Notes under the pieces: generated by a model | What the model saw: the letters and a program-made list of their open reading frames with translations, nothing else | The model's database searches: none | Told to the model about the DNA's origin: nothing | NCBI GenBank assembly: GCA_032622095.1 | Contig: CP136061.1 | Span: forward strand, 434,001-498,000 | Reading direction: 5' to 3' | DNA: 64,000 bases | Origin: Siphonodentalium dalli | Taxonomy: Eukaryota > Mollusca > Scaphopoda > Gadilida > Siphonodentaliidae | Part shown: positions 7,923-18,600 of the stretch, one piece after another | Layout of the letters: each line of letters opens with the position of its first letter | Numbering within the stretch: the first letter of the stretch is position 1 | Made by a program: the position numbers and the translations under genes

Positions 7923-8206
7923 AGGGGGTAACTATGGCCCAGTACCCCCCAGACAGGGCCACTATGGCCCAGTACCCCCCAGACAGGGCCACTATGGCCC
8001 AGTACCCCCCCAGACAGGGTCACTATGGCCCAGTACCCCCAGTGGGGTCACTATGGTCCAGTATCCGATACTGGGCCATAGTGACCCTGTCTGGGGTACT
8101 GGGCCATAGTGACCCTGACTGGGGGGTACTGGGCCATAGTGGCCCTGTCTGGGGGGTACTGGGCCATAGTGGCCATGTCTGGGGGGTACTGGGCCATAGT
8201 GACCCC
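7923..8206. repeat. Inverted array of 30-bp units (5 units facing 5 units)
   Basis: Left arm: ACTATGGCCCAGTA plus a C-rich run and a GACAGGG segment, repeated from 7931, 7961, 7991, 8022 and about 8050. Right arm: the reverse complement repeated from about 8069, 8097, 8127, 8157 and 8187. Period is 28-31 bp and the symmetry centre is near 8066. The arms could fold into a long GC-rich hairpin. Because 30 is a multiple of three, both strands show spurious ORFs. It lies just past the last gene of the viral element and could be an element end, a fold-back transposon or a rearranged minisatellite. Confidence 0.9.
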
Positions 8207-8216
8207 CATTACTACT

Positions 8217-8738
8217 AACAAGTGAGAAAATGATTTGTTATATGGACGATATTGATGTTCATTGTGTTATAAATAGTATCCCGATGTATATATTGTAACG
8301 AGAACATTCTTGATTATTATCGGATCAATACCATTTGCACTTTGGGTAATTCTGACCATGGTCATGCAACAAAATGTTATGGTTAAAATAACTCAAATGT
8401 GCTTAAAAGATGTTAGGTAATAGGTGCACAAATAATTGCAGTTTATATTTTTGCTCAAAATACAAAATTAGCCAGATCAACCGTTACCTCAGCAGTGCGT
8501 GCTATTATACATGGCGATGAATGGCCTTTAAGTAACGTATAATGGTGTTACCATGCACACAACTCATTATTGCGCGAAAATTGCATTAACACTTTCTATA
8601 TACTAGATTATGTTTTCCACTCAGTTATAAAAGTATACATTGGATGGTCTATTATTCACCTGGAGGGATTTTCGGGGGAAAATAAGCACACAGCCAGCTG
8701 AGTAGAGAAGGTGTTATATTTATTGGAGGGAAATTGCT
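8217..8738. other. AT-rich stretch without recognised features
   Basis: No ORF with support, no RNA gene and no clear repeat on either strand. A TATAAATAG sequence near 8270 has no gene behind it. Confidence 0.5.
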
Positions 8739-8811
8739 GTTCAGATATAAGTTCAACAAACGACCTATGCATCAACTACCTATGTTCGTTTGTTAAACTT
8801 ATTATCTGAAC
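8739..8811. repeat. Fold-back hairpin with arms of about 31-33 bp
   Basis: Left arm 8739-8769 starts GTTCAGATATAAGTTCAAC. Right arm 8779-8811 is its reverse complement with a few mismatches and small gaps. The loop is about 9 nt. It looks like a small MITE remnant or a structured RNA locus. No gene is adjacent. Confidence 0.75.
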
Positions 8812-9565
8812 CTGTCGTAAGGAATTGCTAGTCACTAATGAGTATTTAGTATAGAAATGGTTAAACATTTGTCAATTTTTAACAAATATCATCAACATCA
8901 TAAAACTTCAGTCTTGGTAAGCTTTGACTATTAGTTTTATATTGGACACTATAATACTGAGGCATATGACCCATTATTTTGTTTATTTATTTATTACGGT
9001 ACTGTATCTTGTGTCATAACTATATTGTTTTTGCATTGTGAAATCGCGCCTAGTAATAACAGGTTATGCATCAAAGCCCTCTTTGTAGTAATTTGGAATA
9101 TACTTACCAATAAGTGATGTCACCACGACATTTTGAGCAAAGCGCGAAAATTCCCATTGGTTTCAGTGTTAAATTTTGATCGCATCTGTACCGGCCAACA
9201 CACCTTGTCTAAATAAATGACATTATAATTCTAAGAAATATATCGCAGTCGATCATAATACTGTAGGGAAATTTTAAATCGCACATTCCATGGTACGATT
9301 AATTGCGACATTTAATATTTTATATAATTACTAAAAGCTCTTTAAATTCAGAAAACCTCTTAAAATGGGGTTAAGGTGAAATTTCAGCGTGGCTCCAGAT
9401 TAAAAATGAATAAGTATGTGAATATGTACATATGTGCAAAATATCAAGCTTTAGTCATAAAGTGAAAACAATTGTTACAAATCTACCCCATTAATACATG
9501 TAAAGGAAACCAGATAACCCCATCTGGACTATGGCAAGCCGTTTTCATATTTTCGATTTATTTAG
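8812..9565. other. Non-coding stretch, nothing recognised
   Basis: AT-rich, all six frames frequently stopped. No repeat, RNA gene or regulatory cluster that I can support. Confidence 0.5.
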
Positions 9566-9649
9566 ACTTAAGTGCAAATATGTTCACTTAAGTGCAAATG
9601 AATTGGACTTAAGTGCAAATCAAGTCACTAATTGGACTTAAGTGCAAAT
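9566..9649 (+). repeat. Four direct copies of ACTTAAGTGCAAAT
   Basis: Exact 14-bp copies start at 9566, 9586, 9607 and 9636, spaced 20, 21 and 29 bp. Each combines TTAAGTG (like NK-2 homeodomain sites) with GTGCAAAT (one base from the octamer ATGCAAAT). It may be a degenerate minisatellite or a cluster of factor sites. Confidence 0.85.
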
Positions 9650-9705
9650 CATTTGGAAACTAGAGGTCAGATTCCATGGAATCTATTATATATTTTTGAA
9701 AGATC

Positions 9706-9744
9706 TGTGTGTGTGTGTGTGTGTGTATCTGTCTGTGTGTGTGT
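9706..9744 (+). repeat. GT microsatellite
   Basis: A (GT)n run interrupted by an ATCTGTCT segment around 9727-9734. Confidence 0.92.
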
Positions 9745-10133
9745 AATCGATGGACTCGAAAATGGCCCAGCCGATTTCGATGAAACTTGGTATGTGGGGA
9801 TATTTTCGGGTCAGGAGTAACATAGGCCTATTGATTTTCAGATCCGAGGTCAACTTTTCACGTGCCGAGGTCAAATCTGTTTTTACGCTGTTTTGCGCTA
9901 ATATATTTCAGTTCGGTGCTCACAAATCGATTCGATATAGCGCGAATAATAAATTGCCAGTCATATAATTTGCACGGTTAGAATCTGTGGCGCTTCATCG
10001 TTCCAATGATGCATCACACGCCTGTGTACGTTTAAAGTTTCTACCTTAATTATCGGGAAGAACGCAGGACCATGCTTCGCTCATCGAAAATCATTGCGTA
10101 AATATATTACGCCATCAACATATCGTGACGTGT
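9745..10133. repeat. Dispersed-repeat-like sequence, no gene
   Basis: The motif GATTTCGATGAAACTTGGTA (9773-9792) resembles, in wording and period, the units at 10212-10372 and 10611-10950. These are probably members of one dispersed family. The rest holds no supported ORF. Confidence 0.4.
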
Positions 10134-10185
10134 TCGCGTTAACTCTTAACCGGCCGATGTCGCGTTAACTCATCACCGGCCGAGG
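10134..10185 (+). repeat. Two tandem 26-bp units
   Basis: TCGCGTTAACTC...ACCGGCCGA occurs at 10134-10159 and 10160-10185 with four mismatches. Confidence 0.85.
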
Positions 10186-10211
10186 TATCCGCAAATGACA
10201 TTGGGCTATAT

Positions 10212-10372
10212 ATCTCGTAAACGGGTGGAGCTATCGACTTGAAATTTGGTATGTGAATGTATCTAGCCCCGGATACGAATTTTATCGGGTCGCCGAGCCC
10301 GTGCGACGCCAGCTTCGCGCATGCGCAGACCAGATCTCGGAAACGGGTGGAGCAATCGACTTGAAATTTGGT
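10212..10372 (+). repeat. Pair of 39-bp direct repeats 122 bp apart
   Basis: 10212-10250 and 10334-10372 share AAACGGGTGGAGC and ATCGACTTGAAATTTGGT with two mismatches. The wording is close to the repeat units that follow. Confidence 0.85.
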
Positions 10373-10569
10373 TTTTGAATAGCCCGGACGAAGTCGGGTC
10401 ACCTTCTAGTCATATATACTTCCATGGTATGCCATCCCATCCCATGTGAGTGATATGCGCATATGTGTGTTCCTCTTCGTGCGAATACGTATTGGTGCCT
10501 TATGATCCGATGATGCACTTGCATTAACATTTCTAAATTTAATATATATTTTGGGACTTCTGTTTGTCT

Positions 10570-10950
10570 GTTTGTTTGTCTGTTAGCTATGACCGGGAAA
10601 GCTGCTGGACGGATTTTGACAAAATTTGATAAATATGGGTACTTTTGTCTAGGGAGTGTTTTGCACGGGTAAAATCGTGACCCCGACCTGACCTTGACCT
10701 TCAAAAAGGTCAATCCAAGGTCAAATCTGATAAAACAGACGGATTTCAACGAAATTTGATACCTAGGGGTACTTTTGTCCGGGAGTCTTTTGGGTGGGTC
10801 AAATCGTGACTCCGACCTGACATTGACCTTCGAAATGGTCAGTTCAAGGTCAAATCGAGTAAAACGAACGGATTTCGACGAAATTTGATACCTAGGGAAA
10901 CGTTTGTCCAGGGGGGGGGGGGGTGTTTTGGACAGGTCAAATCGTGACAA
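10570..10950 (+). repeat. Three units of about 129 bp, AGGTCA-rich, with a 13-G run
   Basis: Units are anchored by GGATTT..ACRAAATTTGATA at 10611, 10741 and 10870. Each holds several AGGTCA/TGACCT half-sites such as TGACCTTGACCTTC and AAGGTCAAAT. Unit 3 carries a G run at 10911-10923. The 183-codon minus-strand ORF across it is a by-product of a period that is nearly a multiple of three. Confidence 0.88.
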
Positions 10951-11296
10951 TAGGTTACTTTTATAGTAGAGCGGGCATACCTATATAGTATATCGGTGAG
11001 CATGTTCATGCATTTGCCTTGCTTCTTGACAAGTCCGTTTGAATTTGCGTCATGAAGAGAGGGTTTGAATTTGAGTAATATATATCACCCGTTACAACGT
11101 TATACACTACCAGCGTTAAACCGTCCAATCTAAATCTTTAAAAAGCGTATACTAATCTTGCGTTTAGATACTACTTATCACATCCACTCGTCGAAAATTT
11201 TTTATCTCAATATCTGATTTTCGGAGTAATTTTCCCCATTTGATCTTCGGTGGAATTTGCCAAATCTGAACCCACCCGACACAAACACTCCCTTTT
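10951..11296. other. Unique-looking sequence left of the satellite
   Basis: No supported ORF or RNA gene. It shows no similarity to the satellite spacer, so the satellite edge at 11297 is a true junction. TTTGAATTTG occurs twice near 11040-11075. Confidence 0.6.
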
Positions 11297-11298
11297 TA

Positions 11299-11749
11299 GG
11301 TTACACTGGTGTAAATAAGGTTCCGAGCGACATCTGGCGGATGCGGGAGGAATATATAGGAGAGAATAAAATAGACACTGGGCCCTGATTGGTCAATAGC
11401 CTTGTGTGCTTTTCACATAAAAAAATCATCACACCTCTTCCCTATGATTTCCCATAGGTAAAATAACCATTGGCACAGGAATTAACCCTTTGTAGTGGAG
11501 TTTGAATTTTTTGGTGTGGTCTAAAATATGACTGTATTTTTTTATGCGATTCTGACACTGGTTACGAAAACATAAGATTTAAAGGCGAATTCCCTGCTAG
11601 ACAGACATGATTTTTTTGTGTAAAAAGTTTCCCAAAATGTCAATTTTTCAGATTTAAAGAAAATTTTGGACCCAACATTTATATTGCCAACACTATGCGC
11701 TAAAACGTTAGCACTGAGGCCTATGGAAAACATTTACACCAGTGTAACC
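11299..11749. mobile_element. 451-bp MITE-like element, first copy, at the array's left edge
   Basis: Flanked by TA on both sides (11297-11298 and 11750-11751). The terminal inverted repeats are GGTTACACTGGTGTAAAT and its exact complement. This is the only copy with perfect 18-bp ends; in all others the left end reads ACTGATG. It contains no transposase. The 63-codon minus-strand ORF (11733-11542) has no recognised domain. TA duplication points to a Tc1/mariner-type mobiliser (inference). The left flank is unrelated to the satellite spacer. Confidence 0.85.
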
Positions 11750-11751
11750 TA

Positions 11752-12649
11752 AAGGGAAAATATAGCTTTTTATCATTTTTGATTCCTGGGAGTCACTTTA
11801 AAGCATTTTAATGCATTTTACAGAGCCTGGTCTTTCAGTCCAATGAATACCTCATGCTTGGTGTGGTTATTCTTGCTGCTGATGTCTTATTTCACTTACA
11901 TCAGCCAAAAAAATAGTAAGATTTTTCATAAAAAATGCCAATTTTTCAAGGTATTTTCAATTTTTTTCAAGGTGGTAATAGTCACATGATAATGCAAATG
12001 ACCCATAACATGAGCATGTCAACGACACATATATAAATTGTTATAAGAACCTAATCTAACAAGTATTTTGGATTTTATAGCCAGTGATATACAGATATAT
12101 ATCATAAAAGTGTGTCATTTCCATTGGTGGGTATGGTCATTTGAAGGTTAATAGCACTAAAACTTGGACACATTTAAGAAAATGATTCAGCAATTCAAAG
12201 AGAGCATATCTTTATTCAACTAATTCAATATACACCCACATCCAGTTATCTTGGATCACCCTTGCAGACCTGAAAATGTCATATTTTATTCTTCAATGTG
12301 CTGATAAAGTCATGCGCTTGATGCTCAGCTGATCAGATCTGGACTCAATGACCTCACATCACCAGAAGTTCTCTCATGGAAAGAATATTGTACAGTCTTC
12401 CATAGCTGATCCAAGTTTGCAACACCAGACCCCTAAAACTGAGTGAAAATTGGGCTTGAACATGACTGGTGGTTGAAAATTGTGCTTTTTTGATGAATAA
12501 TTTGTTAAAGGGGGTGGGGTTAAATTGTGTGTGATAAATAAAGAACCACAGAAGTGATATTGTTTTTGAACACATTTTTTCCATTGATGGGAAATTCTGA
12601 AGAAATGTAGGGAGTTACAATTATTCCGCGAAAAAGCGGGCTATCGCTT
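11752..12649. repeat. Representative satellite spacer (about 900 bp between MITEs)
   Basis: AT-rich and non-coding. Starts AAGGGAAAATATAGC and ends GGGCTATCGCTT before the TA. It contains T- and A-rich tracts, an imperfect palindrome around 12085-12110 and the CCGC-GAAAAA-GCGG hairpin at 12626-12639. The 76-codon minus-strand ORF (12584-12354) has no recognisable domain. Confidence 0.85.
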
Positions 12650-12651
12650 TA

Positions 12652-15600
12652 GGTTACACTGATGTAAATAAGGTTCCGAGCGACATCTGGCGGATGCGGG
12701 AGGAATATATAGGAGAGAATAAAATAGACACTGGGCCCTGATTGGTCAATAGCCTTGTGTGCTTTTCACATAAAAAAATCATCACACCTCTTCCCTATGA
12801 TTTCCCATAGGTAAAATAACCATTGGCACAGGAATTAACCCTTTGTAGTGGAGTTTGAATTTTTTGGTGTGGTCTAAAATATGACTGTATTTTTTTATGC
12901 GATTCTGACACTGGTTACGAAAACATAAGATTTAAAGGCGAATTCCCTGCTAGACAGACATGATTTTTTTGTGTAAAAAGTTTCCCAAAATGTCAATTTT
13001 TCAGATTTAAAGAAAAGTTTGGACCCAACATTTATATTGCCAACACTATGCGCTAAAACGTTAGCACTGAGGCCTATGGAAAACATTTACACCAGTGTAA
13101 CCTAAAGGGAAAATATAGCTTTTTATCATTTTTGATTCCTGGGAGTCACTTTAAAGCATTTTAATGCATTTTACAGAGCCTGGTCTTTCAGTCCAATGAA
13201 TACCTCATGCTTGGTGTGGTTATTCTTGCTGCTGATGTCTTATTTCACTTACATCAGCCAAAAAAATAGTAAGATTTTTCATAAAAAATGCCAATTTTTC
13301 AAGGTATTTTCAATTTTTTTCAAGGTGGTAATAGTCACATGATAATGCAAATGACCCATAACATGAGCATGTCAACGACACATATATAAATTGTTATAAG
13401 AACCTAATCTAACAAGTATTTTGGATTTTATAGCCAGTGATATACAGATATATATCATAAAAGTGTGTCATTTCCATTGGTGGGTATGGTCATTTGAAGG
13501 TTAATAGCACTAAAACTTGGACACATTTAAGAAAATGATTCAGCAATTCAAAGAGAGCATATCTTTATTCAACTAATTCAATATACACCCACATCCAGTT
13601 ATCTTGGATCACCCTTGCAGACCTGAAAATGTCATATTTTATTCTTCAATGTGCTGATAAAGTCATGCGCTTGATGCTCAGCTGATCAGATCTGGACTCA
13701 ATGACCTCACATCACCAGAAGTTCTCTCATGGAAAGAATATTGTACAGTCTTCCATAGCTGATCCAAGTTTGCAACACCAGACCCCTAAAACTGAGTGAA
13801 AATTGGGCTTGAACATGACTGGTGGTTGAAAATTGTGCTTTTTTGATGAATAATTTGTTAAAGGGGGTGGGGTTAAATTGTGTGTGATAAATAAAGAACC
13901 ACAGAAGTGATATTGTTTTTGAACACATTTTTTCCATTGATGGGAAATTCTGAAGAAATGTAGGGAGTTACAATTATTCCGCGAAAAAGCGGGCTATCGC
14001 TTTAGGTTACACTGATGTAAATAAGGTTCCGAGCGACATCTGGCGGATGCGGGAGGAATATATAGGAGAGAATAAAATAGACACTGGGCCCTGATTGGTC
14101 AATAGCCTTGTGTGCTTTTCACATAAAAAAATCATCACACCTCTTCCCTATGATTTCCCATAGGTAAAATAACCATTGGCACAGGAATTAACCCTTTGTA
14201 GTGGAGTTTGAATTTTTTGGTGTGGTCTAAAATATGACTGTATTTTTTTATGCGATTCTGACACTGGTTACGAAAACATAAGATTTAAAGGCGAATTCCC
14301 TGCTAGACAGACATGATTTTTTTGTGTAAAAAGTTTCCCAAAATGTCAATTTTTCAGATTTAAAGAAAAGTTTGGACCCAACATTTATATTGCCAACACT
14401 ATGCGCTAAAACGTTAGCACTGAGGCCTATGGAAAACATTTACACCAGTGTAACCTAAAGGGAAAATATAGCTTTTTATCATTTTTGATTCCTGGGAGTC
14501 ACTTTAAAGCATTTTAATGCATTTTACAGAGCCTGGTCTTTCAGTCCAATGAATACCTCATGCTTGGTGTGGTTATTCTTGCTGCTGATGTCTTATTTCA
14601 CTTACATCAGCCAAAAAAATAGTAAGATTTTTCATAAAAAATGCCAATTTTTCAAGGTATTTTCAATTTTTTTCAAGGTGGTAATAGTCACATGATAATG
14701 CAAATGACCCATAACATGAGCATGTCAACGACACATATATAAATTGTTATAAGAACCTAATCTAACAAGTATTTTGGATTTTATAGCCAGTGATATACAG
14801 ATATATATCATAAAAGTGTGTCATTTCCATTGGTGGGTATGGTCATTTGAAGGTTAATAGCACTAAAACTTGGACACATTTAAGAAAATGATTCAGCAAT
14901 TCAAAGAGAGCATATCTTTATTCAACTAATTCAATATACACCCACATCCAGTTATCTTGGATCACCCTTGCAGACCTGAAAATGTCATATTTTATTCTTC
15001 AATGTGCTGATAAAGTCATGCGCTTGATGCTCAGCTGATCAGATCTGGACTCAATGACCTCACATCACCAGAAGTTCTCTCATGGAAAGAATATTGTACA
15101 GTCTTCCATAGCTGATCCAAGTTTGCAACACCAGACCCCTAAAACTGAGTGAAAATTGGGCTTGAACATGACTGGTGGTTGAAAATTGTGCTTTTTTGAT
15201 GAATAATTTGTTAAAGGGGGTGGGGTTAAATTGTGTGTGATAAATAAAGAACCACAGAAGTGATATTGTTTTTGAACACATTTTTTCCATTGATGGGAAA
15301 TTCTGAAGAAATGTAGGGAGTTACAATTATTCCGCGAAAAAGCGGGCTATCGCTTTAGGTTACACTGATGTAAATAAGGTTCCGAGCGACATCTGGCGGA
15401 TGCGGGAGGAATATATAGGAGAGAATAAAATAGACACTGGGCCCTGATTGGTCAATAGCCTTGTGTGCTTTTCACATAAAAAAATCATCACACCTCTTCC
15501 CTATGATTTCCCATAGGTAAAATAACCATTGGCACAGGAATTAACCCTTTGTAGTGGAGTTTGAATTTTTTGGTGTGGTCTAAAATATGACTGTATTTTT

Positions 15601-18600
15601 TTATGCGATTCTGACACTGGTTACGAAAACATAAGATTTAAAGGCGAATTCCCTGCTAGACAGACATGATTTTTTTGTGTAAAAAGTTTCCCAAAATGTC
15701 AATTTTTCAGATTTAAAGAAAAGTTTGGACCCAACATTTATATTGCCAACACTATGCGCTAAAACGTTAGCACTGAGGCCTATGGAAAACATTTACACCA
15801 GTGTAACCTAAAGGGAAAATATAGCTTTTTATCATTTTTGATTCCTGGGAGTCACTTTAAAGCATTTTAATGCATTTTACAGAGCCTGGTCTTTCAGTCC
15901 AATGAATACCTCATGCTTGGTGTGGTTATTCTTGCTGCTGATGTCTTATTTCACTTACATCAGCCAAAAAAATAGTAAGATTTTTCATAAAAAATGCCAA
16001 TTTTTCAAGGTATTTTCAATTTTTTTCAAGGTGGTAATAGTCACATGATAATGCAAATGACCCATAACATGAGCATGTCAACGACACATATATAAATTGT
16101 TATAAGAACCTAATCTAACAAGTATTTTGGATTTTATAGCCAGTGATATACAGATATATATCATAAAAGTGTGTCATTTCCATTGGTGGGTATGGTCATT
16201 TGAAGGTTAATAGCACTAAAACTTGGACACATTTAAGAAAATGATTCAGCAATTCAAAGAGAGCATATCTTTATTCAACTAATTCAATATACACCCACAT
16301 CCAGTTATCTTGGATCACCCTTGCAGACCTGAAAATGTCATATTTTATTCTTCAATGTGCTGATAAAGTCATGCGCTTGATGCTCAGCTGATCAGATCTG
16401 GACTCAATGACCTCACATCACCAGAAGTTCTCTCATGGAAAGAATATTGTACAGTCTTCCATAGCTGATCCAAGTTTGCAACACCAGACCCCTAAAACTG
16501 AGTGAAAATTGGGCTTGAACATGACTGGTGGTTGAAAATTGTGCTTTTTTGATGAATAATTTGTTAAAGGGGGTGGGGTTAAATTGTGTGTGATAAATAA
16601 AGAACCACAGAAGTGATATTGTTTTTGAACACATTTTTTCCATTGATGGGAAATTCTGAAGAAATGTAGGGAGTTACAATTATTCCGCGAAAAAGCGGGC
16701 TATCGCTTTAGGTTACACTGATGTAAATAAGGTTCCGAGCGACATCTGGCGGATGCGGGAGGAATATATAGGAGAGAATAAAATAGACACTGGGCCCTGA
16801 TTGGTCAATAGCCTTGTGTGCTTTTCACATAAAAAAATCATCACACCTCTTCCCTATGATTTCCCATAGGTAAAATAACCATTGGCACAGGAATTAACCC
16901 TTTGTAGTGGAGTTTGAATTTTTTGGTGTGGTCTAAAATATGACTGTATTTTTTTATGCGATTCTGACACTGGTTACGAAAACATAAGATTTAAAGGCGA
17001 ATTCCCTGCTAGACAGACATGATTTTTTTGTGTAAAAAGTTTCCCAAAATGTCAATTTTTCAGATTTAAAGAAAAGTTTGGACCCAACATTTATATTGCC
17101 AACACTATGCGCTAAAACGTTAGCACTGAGGCCTATGGAAAACATTTACACCAGTGTAACCTAAAGGGAAAATATAGCTTTTTATCATTTTTGATTCCTG
17201 GGAGTCACTTTAAAGCATTTTAATGCATTTTACAGAGCCTGGTCTTTCAGTCCAATGAATACCTCATGCTTGGTGTGGTTATTCTTGCTGCTGATGTCTT
17301 ATTTCACTTACATCAGCCAAAAAAATAGTAAGATTTTTCATAAAAAATGCCAATTTTTCAAGGTATTTTCAATTTTTTTCAAGGTGGTAATAGTCACATG
17401 ATAATGCAAATGACCCATAACATGAGCATGTCAACGACACATATATAAATTGTTATAAGAACCTAATCTAACAAGTATTTTGGATTTTATAGCCAGTGAT
17501 ATACAGATATATATCATAAAAGTGTGTCATTTCCATTGGTGGGTATGGTCATTTGAAGGTTAATAGCACTAAAACTTGGACACATTTAAGAAAATGATTC
17601 AGCAATTCAAAGAGAGCATATCTTTATTCAACTAATTCAATATACACCCACATCCAGTTATCTTGGATCACCCTTGCAGACCTGAAAATGTCATATTTTA
17701 TTCTTCAATGTGCTGATAAAGTCATGCGCTTGATGCTCAGCTGATCAGATCTGGACTCAATGACCTCACATCACCAGAAGTTCTCTCATGGAAAGAATAT
17801 TGTACAGTCTTCCATAGCTGATCCAAGTTTGCAACACCAGACCCCTAAAACTGAGTGAAAATTGGGCTTGAACATGACTGGTGGTTGAAAATTGTGCTTT
17901 TTTGATGAATAATTTGTTAAAGGGGGTGGGGTTAAATTGTGTGTGATAAATAAAGAACCACAGAAGTGATATTGTTTTTGAACACATTTTTTCCATTGAT
18001 GGGAAATTCTGAAGAAATGTAGGGAGTTACAATTATTCCGCGAAAAAGCGGGCTATCGCTTTAGGTTACACTGATGTAAATAAGGTTCCGAGCGACATCT
18101 GGCGGATGCGGGAGGAATATATAGGAGAGAATAAAATAGACACTGGGCCCTGATTGGTCAATAGCCTTGTGTGCTTTTCACATAAAAAAATCATCACACC
18201 TCTTCCCTATGATTTCCCATAGGTAAAATAACCATTGGCACAGGAATTAACCCTTTGTAGTGGAGTTTGAATTTTTTGGTGTGGTCTAAAATATGACTGT
18301 ATTTTTTTATGCGATTCTGACACTGGTTACGAAAACATAAGATTTAAAGGCGAATTCCCTGCTAGACAGACATGATTTTTTTGTGTAAAAAGTTTCCCAA
18401 AATGTCAATTTTTCAGATTTAAAGAAAAGTTTGGACCCAACATTTATATTGCCAACACTATGCGCTAAAACGTTAGCACTGAGGCCTATGGAAAACATTT
18501 ACACCAGTGTAACCTAAAGGGAAAATATAGCTTTTTATCATTTTTGATTCCTGGGAGTCACTTTAAAGCATTTTAATGCATTTTACAGAGCCTGGTCTTT

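Noticed and set aside
7923-8206. CRISPR-like array
   Set aside because: Units are contiguous without unique spacers, and the two halves are inverted.
7934-8218. ORFs of about 82-94 codons across the 30-bp array
   Set aside because: The period is a multiple of three, so stops are avoided by repetition; the translation is itself a simple repeat.
9632-9968. ORFs of 62-72 codons around the GT microsatellite
   Set aside because: They are low complexity or lie in dispersed repeat sequence, with no domain.
10399-10950. 183-codon minus-strand ORF
   Set aside because: It covers the 129-bp minisatellite and a G run; its repeats mirror the DNA repeats.
12622-12640. CENP-B-box-like sequence TTCCGCGAAAAAGCGGG near each spacer end
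   Set aside because: The CGGG half and an upstream A fit, but the TTCG half does not at the required spacing.
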